From Cyanoderma ruficeps (Eukaryota > Chordata > Aves > Passeriformes > Timaliidae), in NCBI GenBank assembly GCA_008694505.1, contig VZDJ01000033.1, positions 4,179,745 through 4,243,744 on the forward strand: 64,000 nt of DNA, in the 5' to 3' direction. The translations under genes were made by a program, and so were the position numbers. Positions 1 through 12,663 of this stretch are shown here, one piece after another. The notes beneath the pieces were generated by a model. The model ran no database searches. It worked only from the letters and a program-made list of their open reading frames with translations, and was not told the DNA's origin. Each line of letters begins with the position of its first letter. Within the stretch, counting starts at the first letter, position 1.

Positions 1-652
1 AGTGTTAGTGCCTTCTGGAACCCCTGGGCAGTGTCCTGCTGTATGCTGCCCACAGACCTGCTAAATCCTGGCTTTCAGCTCGCCTCCATACAGAATGGGG
101 AGCACCTGGGACTCCAGCACTCCATGTGCGTCATAAAGCACATGGAAATCATCGGATGAAAGATGTTGCAGCAGTGAAAACATATTCTATGGGTTTCCTT
201 GGACTGTTTTGTTGGTTTTTAATAGAACAAGCCGTCCCAACAAGTGACAGCCTGTTTGGGTGGCCTGCTTGAAGGGGCTTTGTGTCTGAGAAGCTGGAGA
301 GCAAGAAAAAAAATGTTCTGTGGGGAGAAACATGAAGCCCTGGACAGCACTGGGGGTGCCACATTGTGCTGGCTGTGTGCATGGTGGGGCTCCACTGCTG
401 AAAGCACAAACAAAAGAAAGTCCTGCTCTTGTACCACTTGTTTCTTGCCTAAACTCCAATTTGTTGTGATATCCTTTCTCTTGTGGTCAGTTAAATCAGA
501 GCTTTTTGGGAACCCAGGAGCTATCATTGGATTTGCTTATTGGTGTTTCTGCAGTCTCAAGGAGGAAAAGTGTTTCAAAGCCTTGGGGAAGTGGCATTCC
601 TGAAGAAGCAAGAAGCTCCATTGCCCACCTACCTTTGTCTTTCTTGTTCCAG

Positions 653-765
653 AGCCAAATGATGAAAGTGGAGCCAATGTCGACGCCTCCAAGATGTGGC
701 GGGAAGACAGAGAACAATTTAACAAAATTGCCAAGCAGATTGTGCAGAAGTCACTCGGACTTTAA
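653..765 (+). CDS. UBE2G2: UBE2G2, last coding exon (3' partial gene)
   Basis: The final coding exon of ubiquitin-conjugating enzyme E2 G2, the E2 that works with gp78 and HRD1 in endoplasmic-reticulum-associated degradation. The exon follows a pyrimidine-rich acceptor ending in AG at 651-652. It completes a codon split after its first base, then encodes PNDESGANVDASKMWREDRE and continues to the terminal KSLGL and a TAA stop at 763-765. This nearly matches the human C-terminus; from memory, WREDRE is WRDDRE in human and the N of QFNK is Y. Only about 37 of roughly 165 residues are present, so the catalytic cysteine and UBC core lie left of the window. Bases 1-652 read as intron. Identity is secure because the tail is so conserved. 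Confidence 0.95.
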
Positions 766-2540
766 GCTCGCAGAGAGACTGAAGTGTTTTGTATTTCTCT
801 CCACCTGGAAACGAGCAGTGCTCAGTGCTGGTACCAAAAAGGAAAACTTTGTAAAACTATTGGCCTAGTTCTTATAATTCGTTATTTATTTACCATCTCT
901 TTTCTTCCACTGCTCCAGAGAAGCCTCTAGTTCACTCACTTAATTGTGTGGAAAAGGGATTTAATGGTAGAGAAAAATACAGAGACAATGCTGTTTCAGA
1001 GGCTGCTTTTTGCTACTTTACTTTGTGGTGTAGAAAGCCTGGAGACTTGGCAATCTGCAGCCCTCCCTCACCCATCTGCTGTTGGAGAGCACTGCTGGCT
1101 TGGATCGTCTGCTGGCAGAATTAGTTGTTTTTATAGGTAGCATTGCATCTGAAGCAGCAGTAGAGAGGAATTTCTGTATCCATTCTGTTTTCTTGTTAGG
1201 TTAAGGGCAGCAGTTGCAGTCAGATCTGATTTGAAGAGTGTAGTTAGCAGGAGAGGCTGTAAAGCAGGGTGTGTTAGCAAAGAAAGGAACTGTAGGGAAT
1301 GAACTGTAAGGACTGGCTGGGGGTCTGCAATGGTCTGGTGTTCCCATGTAACACTGTGAGTTTGTACTGAGCCTTTGAGTCAGTGTTGGCTTGGCAGAAA
1401 TCCCAAGAGCTGCTTTATTACTCCTTGAAGACACTCAGTTGTAAACTTTACACTCAGTTAGAGGCACGAGGTGTAGGTAAAGGCTGGATTGTCCAAGTTC
1501 CCCTGGGTGAGGGAGGTCATTGGCAGTTGGAGAATCCAGCGAGGATGTGTTTGCTCTGCTGGGCATGTTAGGAGCTCTGCAAGAGTATCACCTCACTGTG
1601 TGACACAGTGTTGAGAGGATTTGGCAGTGCTTTGCCATTGCAGCCCTGTCACTCATTTTTGGGTGACCGAGCCAAGATGAGCATGATGGACTTACAAAAA
1701 CTACCTGTGACACTCTACCCTGAGTGCTCTTAAGTGTATTAAATAGGAGCCAGAGAGAGAAGATGGGCTGTTTGCTTGAGGTACAAAGTGTGTTTTGGAC
1801 TGCAGTGTTGTTGCCAGTGTGAGGAGTGCAGCAAACACCAGCTGGTCAGTTCCTAAAACTGCTGGGGGCCCTCTGCTGACCTTTCTGCTTTGCAAGCCAA
1901 TCTCATGTGTAGGTCCAAATTTCTCCAGTTTACTACAAGCAATAACATGCCCATTAATAGCACGTGGAATCCAGTTTTGTTGGCAGCTTTCAATGGGCTA
2001 AATTCGACAAGGGCTGGTTTGTGTTTTTTTAAATGTGAAGAAGTGTGACATGGAAGGAGTCACACCGTGAAGAAAGCTTTACAGAGTGTGCATGTGCGTG
2101 GTACAACTGCTCAGCATTTCTGTCTTGCTGTCTGTGCTGCAGGTCACACTTTGCCATCGTTCTGCACCTCTGAAGAGTTGTATTGCTACAACCTGCTGAT
2201 TTTACCTCCCTGTAGAAGTAATTGTGGCTTTGATGTCAGGGTGGAAGTGGGACTGGACATAGCTTGGGAGCAGAGATGATGAAATAGTGTTGTACCTAAC
2301 TAGTATTTCAAGGCATACAGGAAAATGTAGCACTTTATGCAAACTGGGAGTGGTTTTTTGGAGTGGAGGGAGGATTGCTCCCAGGAGAACTGCAGCCACC
2401 TTTGAGAACAACGCCAGAGAGTGGCAAAAGTGGGGTTTGCTTAAGTGCTGAGTGTTTTATTCATGTGTGCTTGCTCATTACCTTGATTTTTTGGTGGGAT
2501 TTAGTCTGTATACTGGAAATAAAGTGATTATATTTTCTCC
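766..2540 (+). other. UBE2G2 3' untranslated region
   Basis: The sequence from the UBE2G2 stop to just past the AATAAA near 2518. It is AT-richer than the gene-dense parts and contains only short, unrelated open frames. An ATTAAA at about 1738 is a possible earlier poly(A) site. The extent is inferred; no transcript evidence is available. Confidence 0.7.
2518..2523 (+). promoter_or_regulatory. Polyadenylation signal AATAAA (UBE2G2)
   Basis: A canonical AATAAA about 1.75 kb after the UBE2G2 stop, followed by T-rich sequence and a TTGTAA/TGTATTG stretch suitable as a downstream element. It is the strongest signal on this strand before the gene-free interval. Confidence 0.65.
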
Positions 2541-2909
2541 TTTTCTAGTTGTAACCAAATGTATTGCAATGGGTGTCGTATGTGAGTAACCAAACAGACA
2601 AGAGACTTGCTCCAAAGGAGTGGAAGGCTTCATTCTAACCTACTTAAAACATGGGATACTTCAGGAGTGAAAGAGCTGACATGATTGCATGGCCTTTCCA
2701 GGCAAATGTCTTGTCTCCAATGCTGGCAGTGGCTGGGAAATTCAAAGAAAACGATGAAGTCTGATTGTGGGCAGATGGGGTGTAGTCTGCTCCTTACCAA
2801 CATCGTTATAACCATGTGTCTGGCCTCGGAAGCTTGTGAACATACAACAGGTGAATTCATTCAGAACGTGCTGGTATCAGCACTTGGATTTGAGGAGGAC
2901 ACAGAGATG

Positions 2910-3010
2910 ATAAAATCACTGAATGGTTTGAATGGGAACAGAACTTAAAGACCATCTAGTTCCAACCCCCTGCCAGGGACAGCTTCCACTCAAGCAGGTT
3001 TCTCAGTTGC
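2910..3010 (-). mobile_element. CR1 LINE 3'-end fragment
   Basis: Carries the reverse complement of the avian CR1 3' end: an aatggttt-type motif, then 'cttaaagaccatctagttccaa', then 'cccctgccaggga'. About 100 bases and diverged. Confidence 0.6.
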
Positions 3011-3307
3011 CAAGTTCCTACTCAGAGTTTCCATAGTCCCCAAATCTCTGTTCAAAAGTAAAAAACCTTTCTTTTTAAGTGAGTGACATGTGGTGGGCTT
3101 GCTGATGGGCATTTGAATCCACCCAGTGACCTTATCTACCTCTCAGTCTTAAAGCTGACAAAATGTAGGCAGAAGTTCAGCTCAGAGGACTAAAATTTGG
3201 TGTTGAGGTGAGAACTAGTTGGTGGCTGTTTACTCAGCTGAAGCCAGTGGGTGAGCACTTGTGTTCATCAAAAGAAATTCGTTGTTAATTCTGTTCATTT
3301 TGGCAGG

Positions 3308-3512
3308 AATTGTTCCCTGTGAGGGAGGTGAGGCCCTGGCACAGGGTGCCCAGAGAAGCTGTGGCTGCCCCATCCCTGGAAATGTCCCAAGGTCAGGTTG
3401 GACAGGGCTTGGAGCAACCTGGGACAGTGGAAGGTGTCTCTGCCATGGCAGGGGGTGGAATGGGATGAGCTTTAAGGTCCCTTCCAACCCAAACCATTCT
3501 GGGATTCTGTGA
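3308..3512 (+). mobile_element. CR1 LINE 3'-end fragment
   Basis: Starts in the 'ttccctgtgagggaggtgaggccctgg' part of CR1 and runs through 'cccagagaagctgtggctgcc' to the 3' end 'ccttccaacccaaaccattctgggattctgtg'. The order of these motifs is diagnostic of avian CR1. Confidence 0.85.
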
Positions 3513-6500
3513 AAAGTTTAAAGGTGGCAGTGTGACTGGCATGTTAGGTTCCCCGTTTCTATTTGCCAAAAAGAACTAAAACTTCATTATTCTGCAACAA
3601 AGTGAATCCTTGCATAAAGCAGGAGGATTCAGCTCACACAGCTGGGGGTGTGTGGGCTCCTGCTGTGACCAACTGAGAGGATCTGGTGGCACAGACACCT
3701 CACTGCAGGTGGGGAGCACCTGAAGGTTAAAGCTTGTAAAGCTGGTGTGTAGCTCCTGGGATAGACGTCCCTGAAAGACTTAATTGTGTCCCAGAATGAA
3801 CACTCACGTTGGCAGGATGTGCAGTACTGGCCAGTAGCAATGTTTTTCTGAGCAGTTGTCTTTTTTCAGCCTGAAACACTTATTATAAAACATGTTCCTT
3901 GGGGAGTGTCAGAGCTCTACAGGTGTTATGCATGTAGGTAAAGTATTAAAGATTTTTTAAAAAACCCTTTTCTCTGGATTATATTTGCTTTAGGCTTTTA
4001 TATTAAAAAAAGAACCCCAACCAAACCCTTCAACAAAGCTGTAAAAATGCAAGCAACGTCCTCTTTAAAGCCTTTGTATACACACACATCCACACACGCT
4101 CGCTGTTGTTTTCCCTTGGCAGAGGGGCTGTGTCAGAACACACACAGTGGGCCGTGAGACATCCATTAACTGGGTTGGTGTGCCTTTGAAAGTGTGAGAG
4201 GCGTTGGAGCCACATGAAACGGCTGCAGCTCGGGGGCAGAGCCATCCCTGGGCTCCCTGCCAGCTTTTTTTTTTGTCTTTCTGGAGCGATATCTTGAATG
4301 GAAGGTGGTGTTCTGCACTGGGATGGAGGCAGGAGGGAAGCTCAGTGCCTCGGCGTCTTCCTGAGGCTGTGGCTTGGTGAGGATGCTCTGTGTGTTTTAC
4401 CCCTGTGAGAATGGAAAGGAGAAGCAGCACAGATCTGAAATGTCCCTTCCCAGTGGCAGCCGTGCTGCTGATGCTGGGATTGTCTGGGATGTGGGATTGC
4501 AGCAGCCTCCCCTGTCCTGTGGTGTGGGGCTGTGCCTGGGGCTGAGCCAGGGATGGAGGCTGAGCATGGGATGTCCTCACAGTGCCCTGACAGGACTCAG
4601 CACAGGTGACGTGTCCCATGTGCCTTCTCTTTCAGATTTCCCTGACTCAGAAGATCTCAGTGCTTCAGGAAGCTCAAAGGCTGGAGGAGTGTGAGGGAAG
4701 GGGTGCTGGGGGTCTTGCTGCCAGCTGGAGGTAGGGTTGCACAGCAAGGGGAAGGTGCAGGAATCTGGAGAATTCCTCTAGCATCTGAGGGCCTGCGCTG
4801 CCAGCCCCAGCAAGGGTTCCTGATGTCCCCTCTCCTGCTGCCAGGTGCCACCCAATGTCTTGGGCACCAAAAGTGCTCTGCCAGGCTCCCTGGTGCTGCA
4901 GGGGTGAAACCCATCCCTGGGGAGGGAATTGTTCAAGCCATTTTAACATTTGGTGGTCCTGCTTGGTGCTCTCATGGCCCCACAGGAATGTGGGATGGCT
5001 GGGAGGTCTGACTCCAGCCCTTCCTGCCCATCCCAGCCTGCCCCCATGGATCTTCTCCCAGGACAGGTGGTGTAAGAGCCCCAGGAGAACCAGCCAGGTG
5101 GCTTTTGAAGGTGGCTCACACCCCCTGAGATGGGACAGGGCAGTAGGTAAGATGATGGGGTATGTTAATAGATAATTAATGGCAGTGACAGGGCCCGTGG
5201 GTTATTACAGGGGAGCTGCTGGTGTGAGCCGTGTGAGCTCTCAGGAGGGATCTGGGAGGGGTCTGTCTGGTCATGTCCCTGAAGGGCATGGGGGGAGATG
5301 AGCCAAGTCCTGGCTGAGTCCCCTTCCTCCGTGCATGGGGCATCCTGAGTGGGGGGTGAGCTGTGCCTCTGTCACAGCTGTGACCCAGGCTGGGTGTCCC
5401 TGGCCAGGGGGACTGCAGGGGTGGCCAGGAGGGGTGTCCTGGAGCAGATCTCGCTGAGGAGCAAAGGCAAACACCCCCCACTGCAGCCAGGGGTGCAGAG
5501 TGGCACAGGAGGTGGGTTCAAAGCAGCAGAAATGCAGGATGCAACACGCAGGGGGTGGGGGGCACCCACGCGCTCGGGTGCAGGGACCTGCATGGGGAGG
5601 CTCTCCACCCACAGCTGGGATGGAGGTTTGGGCCCAAAACGGTTTTCCCCACGCCAGAATAATTTGGCAGATTGAACCCAGTTGGGGTGGCATGAGGATG
5701 TTGGATAAATTTGGGTTTCTTTGCTAAATCTGCCTGGGATGGGCTCACACAGACTTCTCTCCTGGTGTGGTGCTTCACCAGGATCCCTGTCTTCTTCTGC
5801 CAGTCAGAGGAAGACCCCTCAGAGATCTGATCAGATTCAATCCTGGTCAGATCCCTCCAAGCTTGGTCAGCTGGGGGATGTCCCTCTGTGAGGCAGGTGT
5901 GTTAGAGACATGCCCACATCTCCAGTCTGAAATTGAACAGCAGAACTCAGGGATGCCTTGCTTCTCCTTGCCATTCATCCTTCTGGGAGCTAGGAAGTGG
6001 TGAAATATGGAGTGAATCGGATCAGGTGAACTTGTTCTGAAGTAAAAACCTCTGGGGTTGGAGATCCTTCCTTGATATCTGTAGGCTTGCTGTGAGGGTG
6101 GCTCCAGAGGGGCCTCACTCAGCCAGAGCTTGGCTTCTCTCACCAGTTCTTGCAATGGAGGAGGATGCCAGACAGGCAGGCTGGAGTCCTGGTGTTTTCA
6201 AACTCTCTTTGTCTGGAGAGGCAGTTAGAAGTTGAGCTTTGTCCTTGGCCTGATCCTGCTTTGATATGGGATCTTCTCCTTGGAGCCTAGGCATGGCCTT
6301 GGTGGGCGGGCTGGGGTTTGTGGGGCTGTAGGAAGCTCCTAAGGCTCTGTATGAAGTGCGGCTTTACAAAAATATCAGTATTATTGGAGAAGCCACTTGT
6401 CCAAGGTGTCCCCATCCAGCCTCACTTAGCATTTGGTGCCTTCAGCATCTGTCCCTGGAACACCCACTCAGTGGCCAAGGGGCATTTTAGGGGATTTATT

Positions 6501-6574
6501 TTATCCATTCATCCCCATCCAACAAGACTTGTAGGTTGAACTCTCTCTCTCATGTGATAGATGCTTTCTTTGCT

Positions 6575-6742
6575 CAGAGAAGAAGCTGTGGCTGCCCCAT
6601 CCCTCATCCCTGGAAGTGTCCCAGGCCAGGTTGGTTGGGGCTTGGGGCAACCTGGGATAGTGGAAGATGTCTCTGCCATGGCAGGGGGTGGAACGAGATG
6701 GGCTTTATGGTCTCTTCCAACCCAAACCATTCAACGGTTCTT
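6575..6742 (+). mobile_element. CR1 LINE 3'-end fragment
   Basis: Contains 'agagaagaagctgtggctgccccatccc', 'tggaagatgtctctgccatggca' and 'cttccaacccaaaccattc' in CR1 order. It is a 5'-truncated copy of about 170 bases. Confidence 0.85.
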
Positions 6743-7054
6743 CTGTAGATGCTTCTGCTCCCCCTTGGAGACCCACAGAAGTGATCAGGGTGATCTCCTT
6801 CACTTTGAGCCCCTGCTGAGCTTGCCCCTTCCCACCACAGGCGTTCTGCCTTGGCTGCTTACAGGCATCTGGGCGTCGTCGTGGAATCGTTTAGTTGGAA
6901 AAGCCCTCTAAGGCCATGGAGTCAAACCATTAACCCAGCCCTGCCATATTCCCATGGCTGGGCATCTCCAGAATGCCCAGTGGTGCTGTGGAGTCGGGCA
7001 GGAGCTGTGGTGAGTGGGATAACCCTGCTGGGAGTGCTGTCCCTGTGCCAGTGG

Positions 7055-7405
7055 AGGGCTCCGAGGGTTGGTGTCAGGCATCTGCACGGCTCCGAGCGCC
7101 GGGAGCGCGGTGCTGCAGCCGGAGCGACTGGGCAGCAGCATCGCGCTGGAAGAGCTGCCCTGAAGAAAGTCACGGAAAACAATAGGAATTGTTCTCTGCC
7201 TTTGTTCCCTTTCCTTGGCGGATGTCGGAGGAGATGGAGCCGCGCTCGGCTGCCGGCGGGTGGGCAGAGCGAGCGGGGCTGCCTGCGCTCCCGCCTGGGC
7301 ACCCGGGCAGCCCGCCCAGCCCGCCGCCTGCCCCGCCGCCCGCCGCCTCCTCCAGGGCCGGAACCGCCGCTCGTAGAATAATTAACGTTTGACATTGTCG
7401 TACGA
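7055..7405. promoter_or_regulatory. Orphan CpG island
   Basis: A dense run of CpG and GC-rich sequence (for example around 7090-7120 and 7230-7375) stands out from the CpG-poor surroundings. It ends next to GTGAGT at 7406-7411, a good 5' splice donor on the + strand. No recognised gene starts here; TSPEAR's start is 5.3 kb downstream. It could be the promoter of a non-coding RNA, an alternative upstream TSPEAR promoter or an isolated CpG island. Long open frames across it on both strands are expected from the GC content. Confidence 0.5.
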
Positions 7406-7937
7406 GTGAGTGATAAACTTGGCCAGTGATTCTCCGTGTCCGGGGGCAGGAGGTTTTCTTATGACTGCAGAGCAGAACGACGCTAAAGCTGGTGTTTGCT
7501 GCAGGGACCTCAGCCCACGACCTCAGCCCAGATCTGCTGCCAGCACTGAGGAGGAGCTTGTGGTGCCCACACCTTCCTGGGGCAGGCAGTCTGAGGTGCA
7601 CTTGTGGGAGAGAAGTTGCTGACTGGTCCCTAACCTGGGAGCCATGGCATCATTTTGGTCCAAGCAGCACTGTGCTTCCCTTTTTCTATCCCTGCCAGTC
7701 CTCAAAGGGCCTGAGCACATGGGGGAAAATCCTTGGGTTTCCCTGCTGTGGCTCTTTCTGCCACTTAGCACCATCTACCTTTGGAGAGCTGGTGTGTGTG
7801 GTCACTGCCCGGATCAAAGGACTACAAGCAAAGGCAGAGGAGGGTTTCCCTGTGCACTGCCAAGGGAGATTCCTCTCCCCATGCCAGAGCCAGCCCTGGG
7901 GCTCAGGTGTTACTCTAAGGCAGCCTACAGAGAGAGA

Positions 7938-8105
7938 TCATAGAATCAGAATCCCCAGATGGTTTGTGTTGGAAGTGATATTAAAGCTCATCCTCACTCC
8001 AATCCCCTGCCAGGGGCAAGAACACCTTCCACTAGCCCTCCAAGCCCCATCTAATCTGGCCTTGAACATTTTCAGGGGTGGAGTGTCCACAACATCTCTG
8101 GGCAA
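7938..8105 (-). mobile_element. CR1 LINE 3'-end fragment
   Basis: Begins with 'catagaatcagaat', the reverse complement of the CR1 terminal repeat. It then shows 'ccctgccaggggcaagaacaccttccactag' and 'ccaagccccatctaatctggccttgaaca', all typical of reversed CR1. Confidence 0.85.
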
Positions 8106-9167
8106 CACAGCACGGAGCACTTGGCATGGGGTTTGCTTGGCCAAGTAGACAGTTCCCCACACAGAGCCCCTGGGTGTGCATGTTCAGCCTGATGAGCTGC
8201 TGATCCTGACACAGGAAAGCTCAGGTTTTTCCAAAACCCCAGCTGCTCTGCACAACCCTGAGGTGTTGGGACAAGAGTCGTGGCTGAAGGAGATTAAAGC
8301 ACAGGCAGTAAGCGTAGAACACGAATGTTGCCTCCTTCCCCTTGGCCTCTGGAACGCTGTTTATTCCCTTTGCGGAGACATCTCAGCTGAGCTCCAAGCC
8401 ACGCAGAATGTTCCCATTGTAGGTGGAGCAGGGGGTCCAGGCATAGCTCCTGGATCTCCTGTACCACCACCAAGTGACCTGCAAGCCCCTCTCCTGCTCT
8501 GACCTGAGATCCACGGGAAACACCCAGAGCTCTGTTCCCACAGTTGGCATGCTCACGGTTGCCTGGGTTGGATGATGTCCATCCATACAGAACTGCCTTA
8601 CTGGAAAGTGGTGAGTCTGGGGCTGTGGGGAGGTGGCTCAGCCTCTTCTGCAGGTTTGGGCACACTGGGGGAAGGTGACAAAAATGAAAACAGCTGTATC
8701 AACCAGGGACGGGCAATAGTGAGGGGCTATTGGTCACATGCAGGGCAAGATGAGGGGGGATGCAGCTGTGGGTGCTGCACAGCCCCATGTGAAACAGCTC
8801 CGGTGTGGGAGCATGGTCTCAAAGCCTGTCTTCCCTTGTACTGGTGAAAGTTAAGTTTCTGCTTTCTGCAGCCCTTTCAGAGCCTGCCAGCTCAGCTGCC
8901 ATGTGTCCTCCAAATGCAGGGCAGGATGCTCAGCTTGCTCCTGGCTGCCTGGACAGGGACATGGGCTGCAACCCACTGCCTGCTGCCATGGCCAAAGCAG
9001 GCTGGGGGCTCCCAGCTCCTTCATTCCCAGCGGGTGTGGGGACACGGAGGGCTCTGGGACACGAGCAATGCTGGTGGCTCTCCACTGCCTGGCAGGGATT
9101 GCTCCCAAAGGCAGCTCCATGCTGGGAAGCTGGCAGCAGGACTTGCTGTGTTGGGGCAGCTTTGTGC

Positions 9168-9197
9168 NNNNNNNNNNNNNNNNNNNNNNNNNNNNNN
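9168..9197. other. Assembly gap (30 Ns)
   Basis: Thirty consecutive N characters mark an unsequenced or placeholder gap. The true length is unknown. Reading frames across it are meaningless. Confidence 0.99.
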
Positions 9198-9819
9198 GTG
9201 CCTTTTGCAATCCTCCCGGTCTTTCACAAAACTTTTCCTGGCAGAACCTCTCCAAAACTTCTGGGAATTCAGCTTTTGAAAGGCGTTGGGGTTAAAGACA
9301 TTTGCGCCTCTGTACGATGCTGACAGGTTTCCTGGGATGGAGATTTCTTGCCGGAACTCTGCTTTGTGATGGTGGGTTGGACTCAGGCAGATGAAGTTGC
9401 TCCAGGAAACACAGGGAAGGTTTTCAGCCTGGGAGGAAGGGCAGAGGTGACAAGGGAGGAGCCTTGGAAACGGCTGAGGATGGAGACCTCATCCCACCAT
9501 CCTGGGGAAGGTGTTCCAGCTGTTGAACCCAAACTGTCATTTGGGGAGCTGCGATCTGGGATGTCACTCTGAGAACAATTCCCCCCATCCCCTTCATAAC
9601 TGATCCCAAAGGGCTGATGTCCACCCTGCTGCTCACACAGGTGAGACAACTCCATGTGCTCATCACTGACCTCCAGCTCTGTCCCCATGGATGTGGGTGT
9701 GGCAGGCTCTGCTGGCCCTGCTGGTGCAGGCAGGAGAGTAGACAAAAGCTGGGGACACCATGGGATGGGCATTTGTCCATCAGTTACTTATGGGGTCCCT
9801 CAAAGCTTTGCCCTTGCTG

Positions 9820-9895
9820 ATGCCTGCACGGCGTTTCAGGGGAACATACTTGATGGACTTAGAGGTCTTTTCCAACCTAAAGGATTCTCTGATTA
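9820..9895 (+). mobile_element. Degraded CR1 LINE tail
   Basis: A short stretch with 'gatggacttagaggtcttttccaacctaaaggattctctgatt', an eroded version of the CR1 3' end. Support is modest because the copy is short. Confidence 0.5.
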
Positions 9896-11278
9896 TATAC
9901 AGATGTCAGGAATAAAGACTGAAATGAATAAGGCATGAAGCCCTGAAACACGGCTTTGTGTCTGCAAATAATAAGGAATGAGTTACAGCCTTGGAAGAGC
10001 AGGAACGTTCCCCCGTGTCCAGGGCCCAGCCGGTCCCTGGCGTCGATGAGGTGCCCTCCTTGCACTGTCCCCTGCATGAAAGCTCTGCTTGCAATGGATT
10101 GCCTGCAGATGGGTTTCTCAACCTTTCCTAACCCAGGGATGGCCAAACCTTTCTGGTGAACATCCAAGGATCATTTTGTTCGGAGCCACCACATGGTTTT
10201 ATTTACGCCCCATGCGAATTAGGCAAACGTCTCACTGTCTCTTTTATTTCAGCCCCTCGTGCTTGCTTCTGCACACAGGAATGTGTGCCTGTGTGCTTAG
10301 CAACTATTTTGCAGACCACTTCCTACTGTCCTGGGGACACGGAGCAGGTCCTGGACCCAATGTGACAGTGGGGAGCAACGTGTCCCTGTCCTTACTTCAC
10401 ATCACAGCTCGGGTCCCCAGGCAGGGAGGAAGGCGCCAGGCACTGGCCAAGGCACTCCACCATCTTCTGCCACGCCAGCATCCCCAGCAGAGTGAAGGGG
10501 AAAACCCTTGAGGGCCTTCAGCCTCCCTATCCTCACCTCGAGACTGTTCATTAAAGTGGCTGAACAGCAGCCTGAGCCCACCATGTCCTCTGTGCTCATC
10601 CGTGGGGAGCTTCAGTCCCTCCACTTCTTGCTGGAAGTCCACAGACCTCCCTGTGTCTCGAGGGGGCACCCACAGCTGTGTTCTTGGCTCTGAAGATATC
10701 CCCACTGACTATTTTTTTTTTGGCCAAGAAAGCACAGAAAGGTAGCTGCATCCCCTTTGGAAAACCAGTGGACTCGGAATCTCTGCCAGGACTTTCCCTC
10801 CCTCCCTGGACCCTTGCAGAGCCTCAGCAGGAGCCTTCCCCAGATCCATCCCCTGCTCAGGGCAGTGCTGCCAGCTCCCAAAGCCGTGCTTAACTTGACA
10901 CATGTGTGCAGCCCTGGGAAATGTGGTGGCTCTGATTGTTGTTTGTGATGTCTTCTCCAGTTCCAACCTGAAGGGAGCCTCCCCTCCAGTCCACCACCTC
11001 TCTGCCAGACATGCTTGGGACACCAGGCTCCATCTTCCCACGGCTTGGGGTTCCAGTGAGGTGACTGCTCCCAGTCCCAGCCCTAGTGGGTGTCCTCAAA
11101 GCTGTGAGGAGTATCGGGAGGGACTGCACCTGTCAGGGGAGATGGGATGGTTTGTCCTCCTGCATCCCTTGTGTTCACCTCCAGCAGCTGCCGTTTGGGA
11201 CTCCCAAGTGCCGTTCAGGACCCCCATCTACCGCTTGGGACCCCCAGGTCCGGTTGTGGCTGTGCCACTGGACACCAT

Positions 11279-11311
11279 CCTGAGGATGAGGATGAGGATG
11301 AGGATGAGGAG
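11279..11311 (+). repeat. GATGAG hexamer microsatellite
   Basis: About five perfect head-to-tail copies of a GATGAG hexamer. Read in frame it would give acidic repeats, but no gene spans it. Confidence 0.85.
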
Positions 11312-12299
11312 ACAGCAGTGCCTCACCTCTGCAGCTCTCTCTTGCAGAGAGGTTAAGCTCTGTTTAAGCATGATCCTGGTAGAACCCCAATCTGGGGTAT
11401 GCGCAAAGGGAGGCTGTTTGGAGAGGGGGAGCTCTGTGCAGCCCTGCTCGGGCTGTTGGACAGGCACACAGCCTCTCTGCAGGCTCTGAGACTGAGGCAC
11501 CAACGTTCTGGTGTCTTAGGGTTCATGGGGTTCAGGACAGCTCCTCTTGCGATTTGGGAACAAGGTGTGTGCCTGGTGCTGCTCCCTGCCAAGGGCTGCA
11601 CTCCTTGGGCTGCACTCACAGTGCCAGCACGGCCGATTTCGGGGTGAGGACAGACTGACAGCAGACAGGGCCACGGCTCTGGCTCTGGCTGTTCCTTGCT
11701 GACAAAACCCCCAGTTTGCGACACAGTTTTTGGCGTTTGGTCCTCGCCATCCGCTTTCTATTCCAGCGCCCGCCTTGCGGGAAGGCTGTGGGGACGAGGG
11801 GGGTGGGAGCCTGTTTCAATTGTTTGGGGAATGGAAGAGACTCGTTCTGTGGCTGGAGGAACCCAGTGGAGCTCAGTGTGTGCAGGGAGCTTTCCCGCTG
11901 CTGATGCTTCCCTTGGAACAGCAGAACCTGGAGGGTTTCTGAATCGGTGGCATTTTTGTGGCAGGGCTGGGTCTGGTGGCTGGCCCTTGTGATGGAGCCT
12001 TGGCCGGGGCATGAGATGTGCATCACCTGACATTAATGGGGCAGAAATACGCAGTTTTGGGGATTTGGACACAGTGGAGTGGTCCAGAGGGGTCAGAGGG
12101 TCTCTCATCCCATACAACCAATGCATTTAGGGGCAGGAAGGTTCCCACCCAGGCCTCTCCAGGCAGCGGTGAATCTCCCACCTACTCCCATGTGAGCCCA
12201 GAAAAATGAATCACCAAAAATGAAAGGAAGCAAAGAAAGCAAGGAAAAAAAAAATAAATATTAAAAAATCCCTCCCCAAAGCCGCCTTCCAGAGGGTTG

Positions 12300-12663
12300 G
12301 GCAAAAGATAAAAGCTCTCGGAGGAGCCGGGACTCCTCCTCTCCCACCACCGACCTCTCATTTAAATGTCTGTGTGCAGGCTGCAGCCGGCACTGCCTCG
12401 GCGGCCGCCCCAGGAGACCCCCGGCCGCCCCCCGGCCGTGCCCCCGGGGGCGATGCCCACGCCAAGCATCGGCAGAGAGCCGGCCTTCAGCAGCCTGGGG
12501 TGACGGTCCCGGGGAGGACGGAGCGGTCCGGGGGCTCCGGGAGGTCCCTCCGCAGAGCATGCGAGAGCCCCCGGGGCGCTGAGCCGAGCAGCGCCGGCCG
12601 GGGCGGGCAGGAGCGGACAGCGGAGGGGTCCCGGTGCATGGACCCGCTCAGGCCAGGCCCCCG
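12300..12663 (+). promoter_or_regulatory. TSPEAR promoter region and CpG island
   Basis: The 270 bases before the TSPEAR start are strongly CpG-rich (roughly 12390-12660), consistent with a CpG-island promoter and 5'UTR. A GATAAAAG TATA-like motif lies near 12307, after a T/A-rich patch at 12246-12270. The transcription start cannot be fixed from sequence alone. Confidence 0.55.

Larger units (their letters stand above)
2541..12300. other. Gene-free interval between UBE2G2 and TSPEAR
   Basis: No reading frame here has recognisable protein similarity, exon structure or plausible domain content. The interval holds several short CR1 tails (about 2910-3010, 3308-3512, 6575-6742, 7938-8105, 9820-9895), an assembly gap at 9168-9197, a CpG island near 7.05-7.4 kb and a GATGAG hexamer repeat near 11279-11311. 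The human counterpart region carries hair-keratin-associated protein genes; I saw no cysteine-rich frames like that here. Confidence 0.6.

Noticed and set aside
6851..7395. Proline/glycine/arginine-rich frames on both strands of the orphan CpG island
   Set aside because: Explained by GC content, since stop codons are rare there; no conserved domain.
8805..9323. Frames spanning the N run
   Set aside because: They include undefined bases and have no recognisable content either side.
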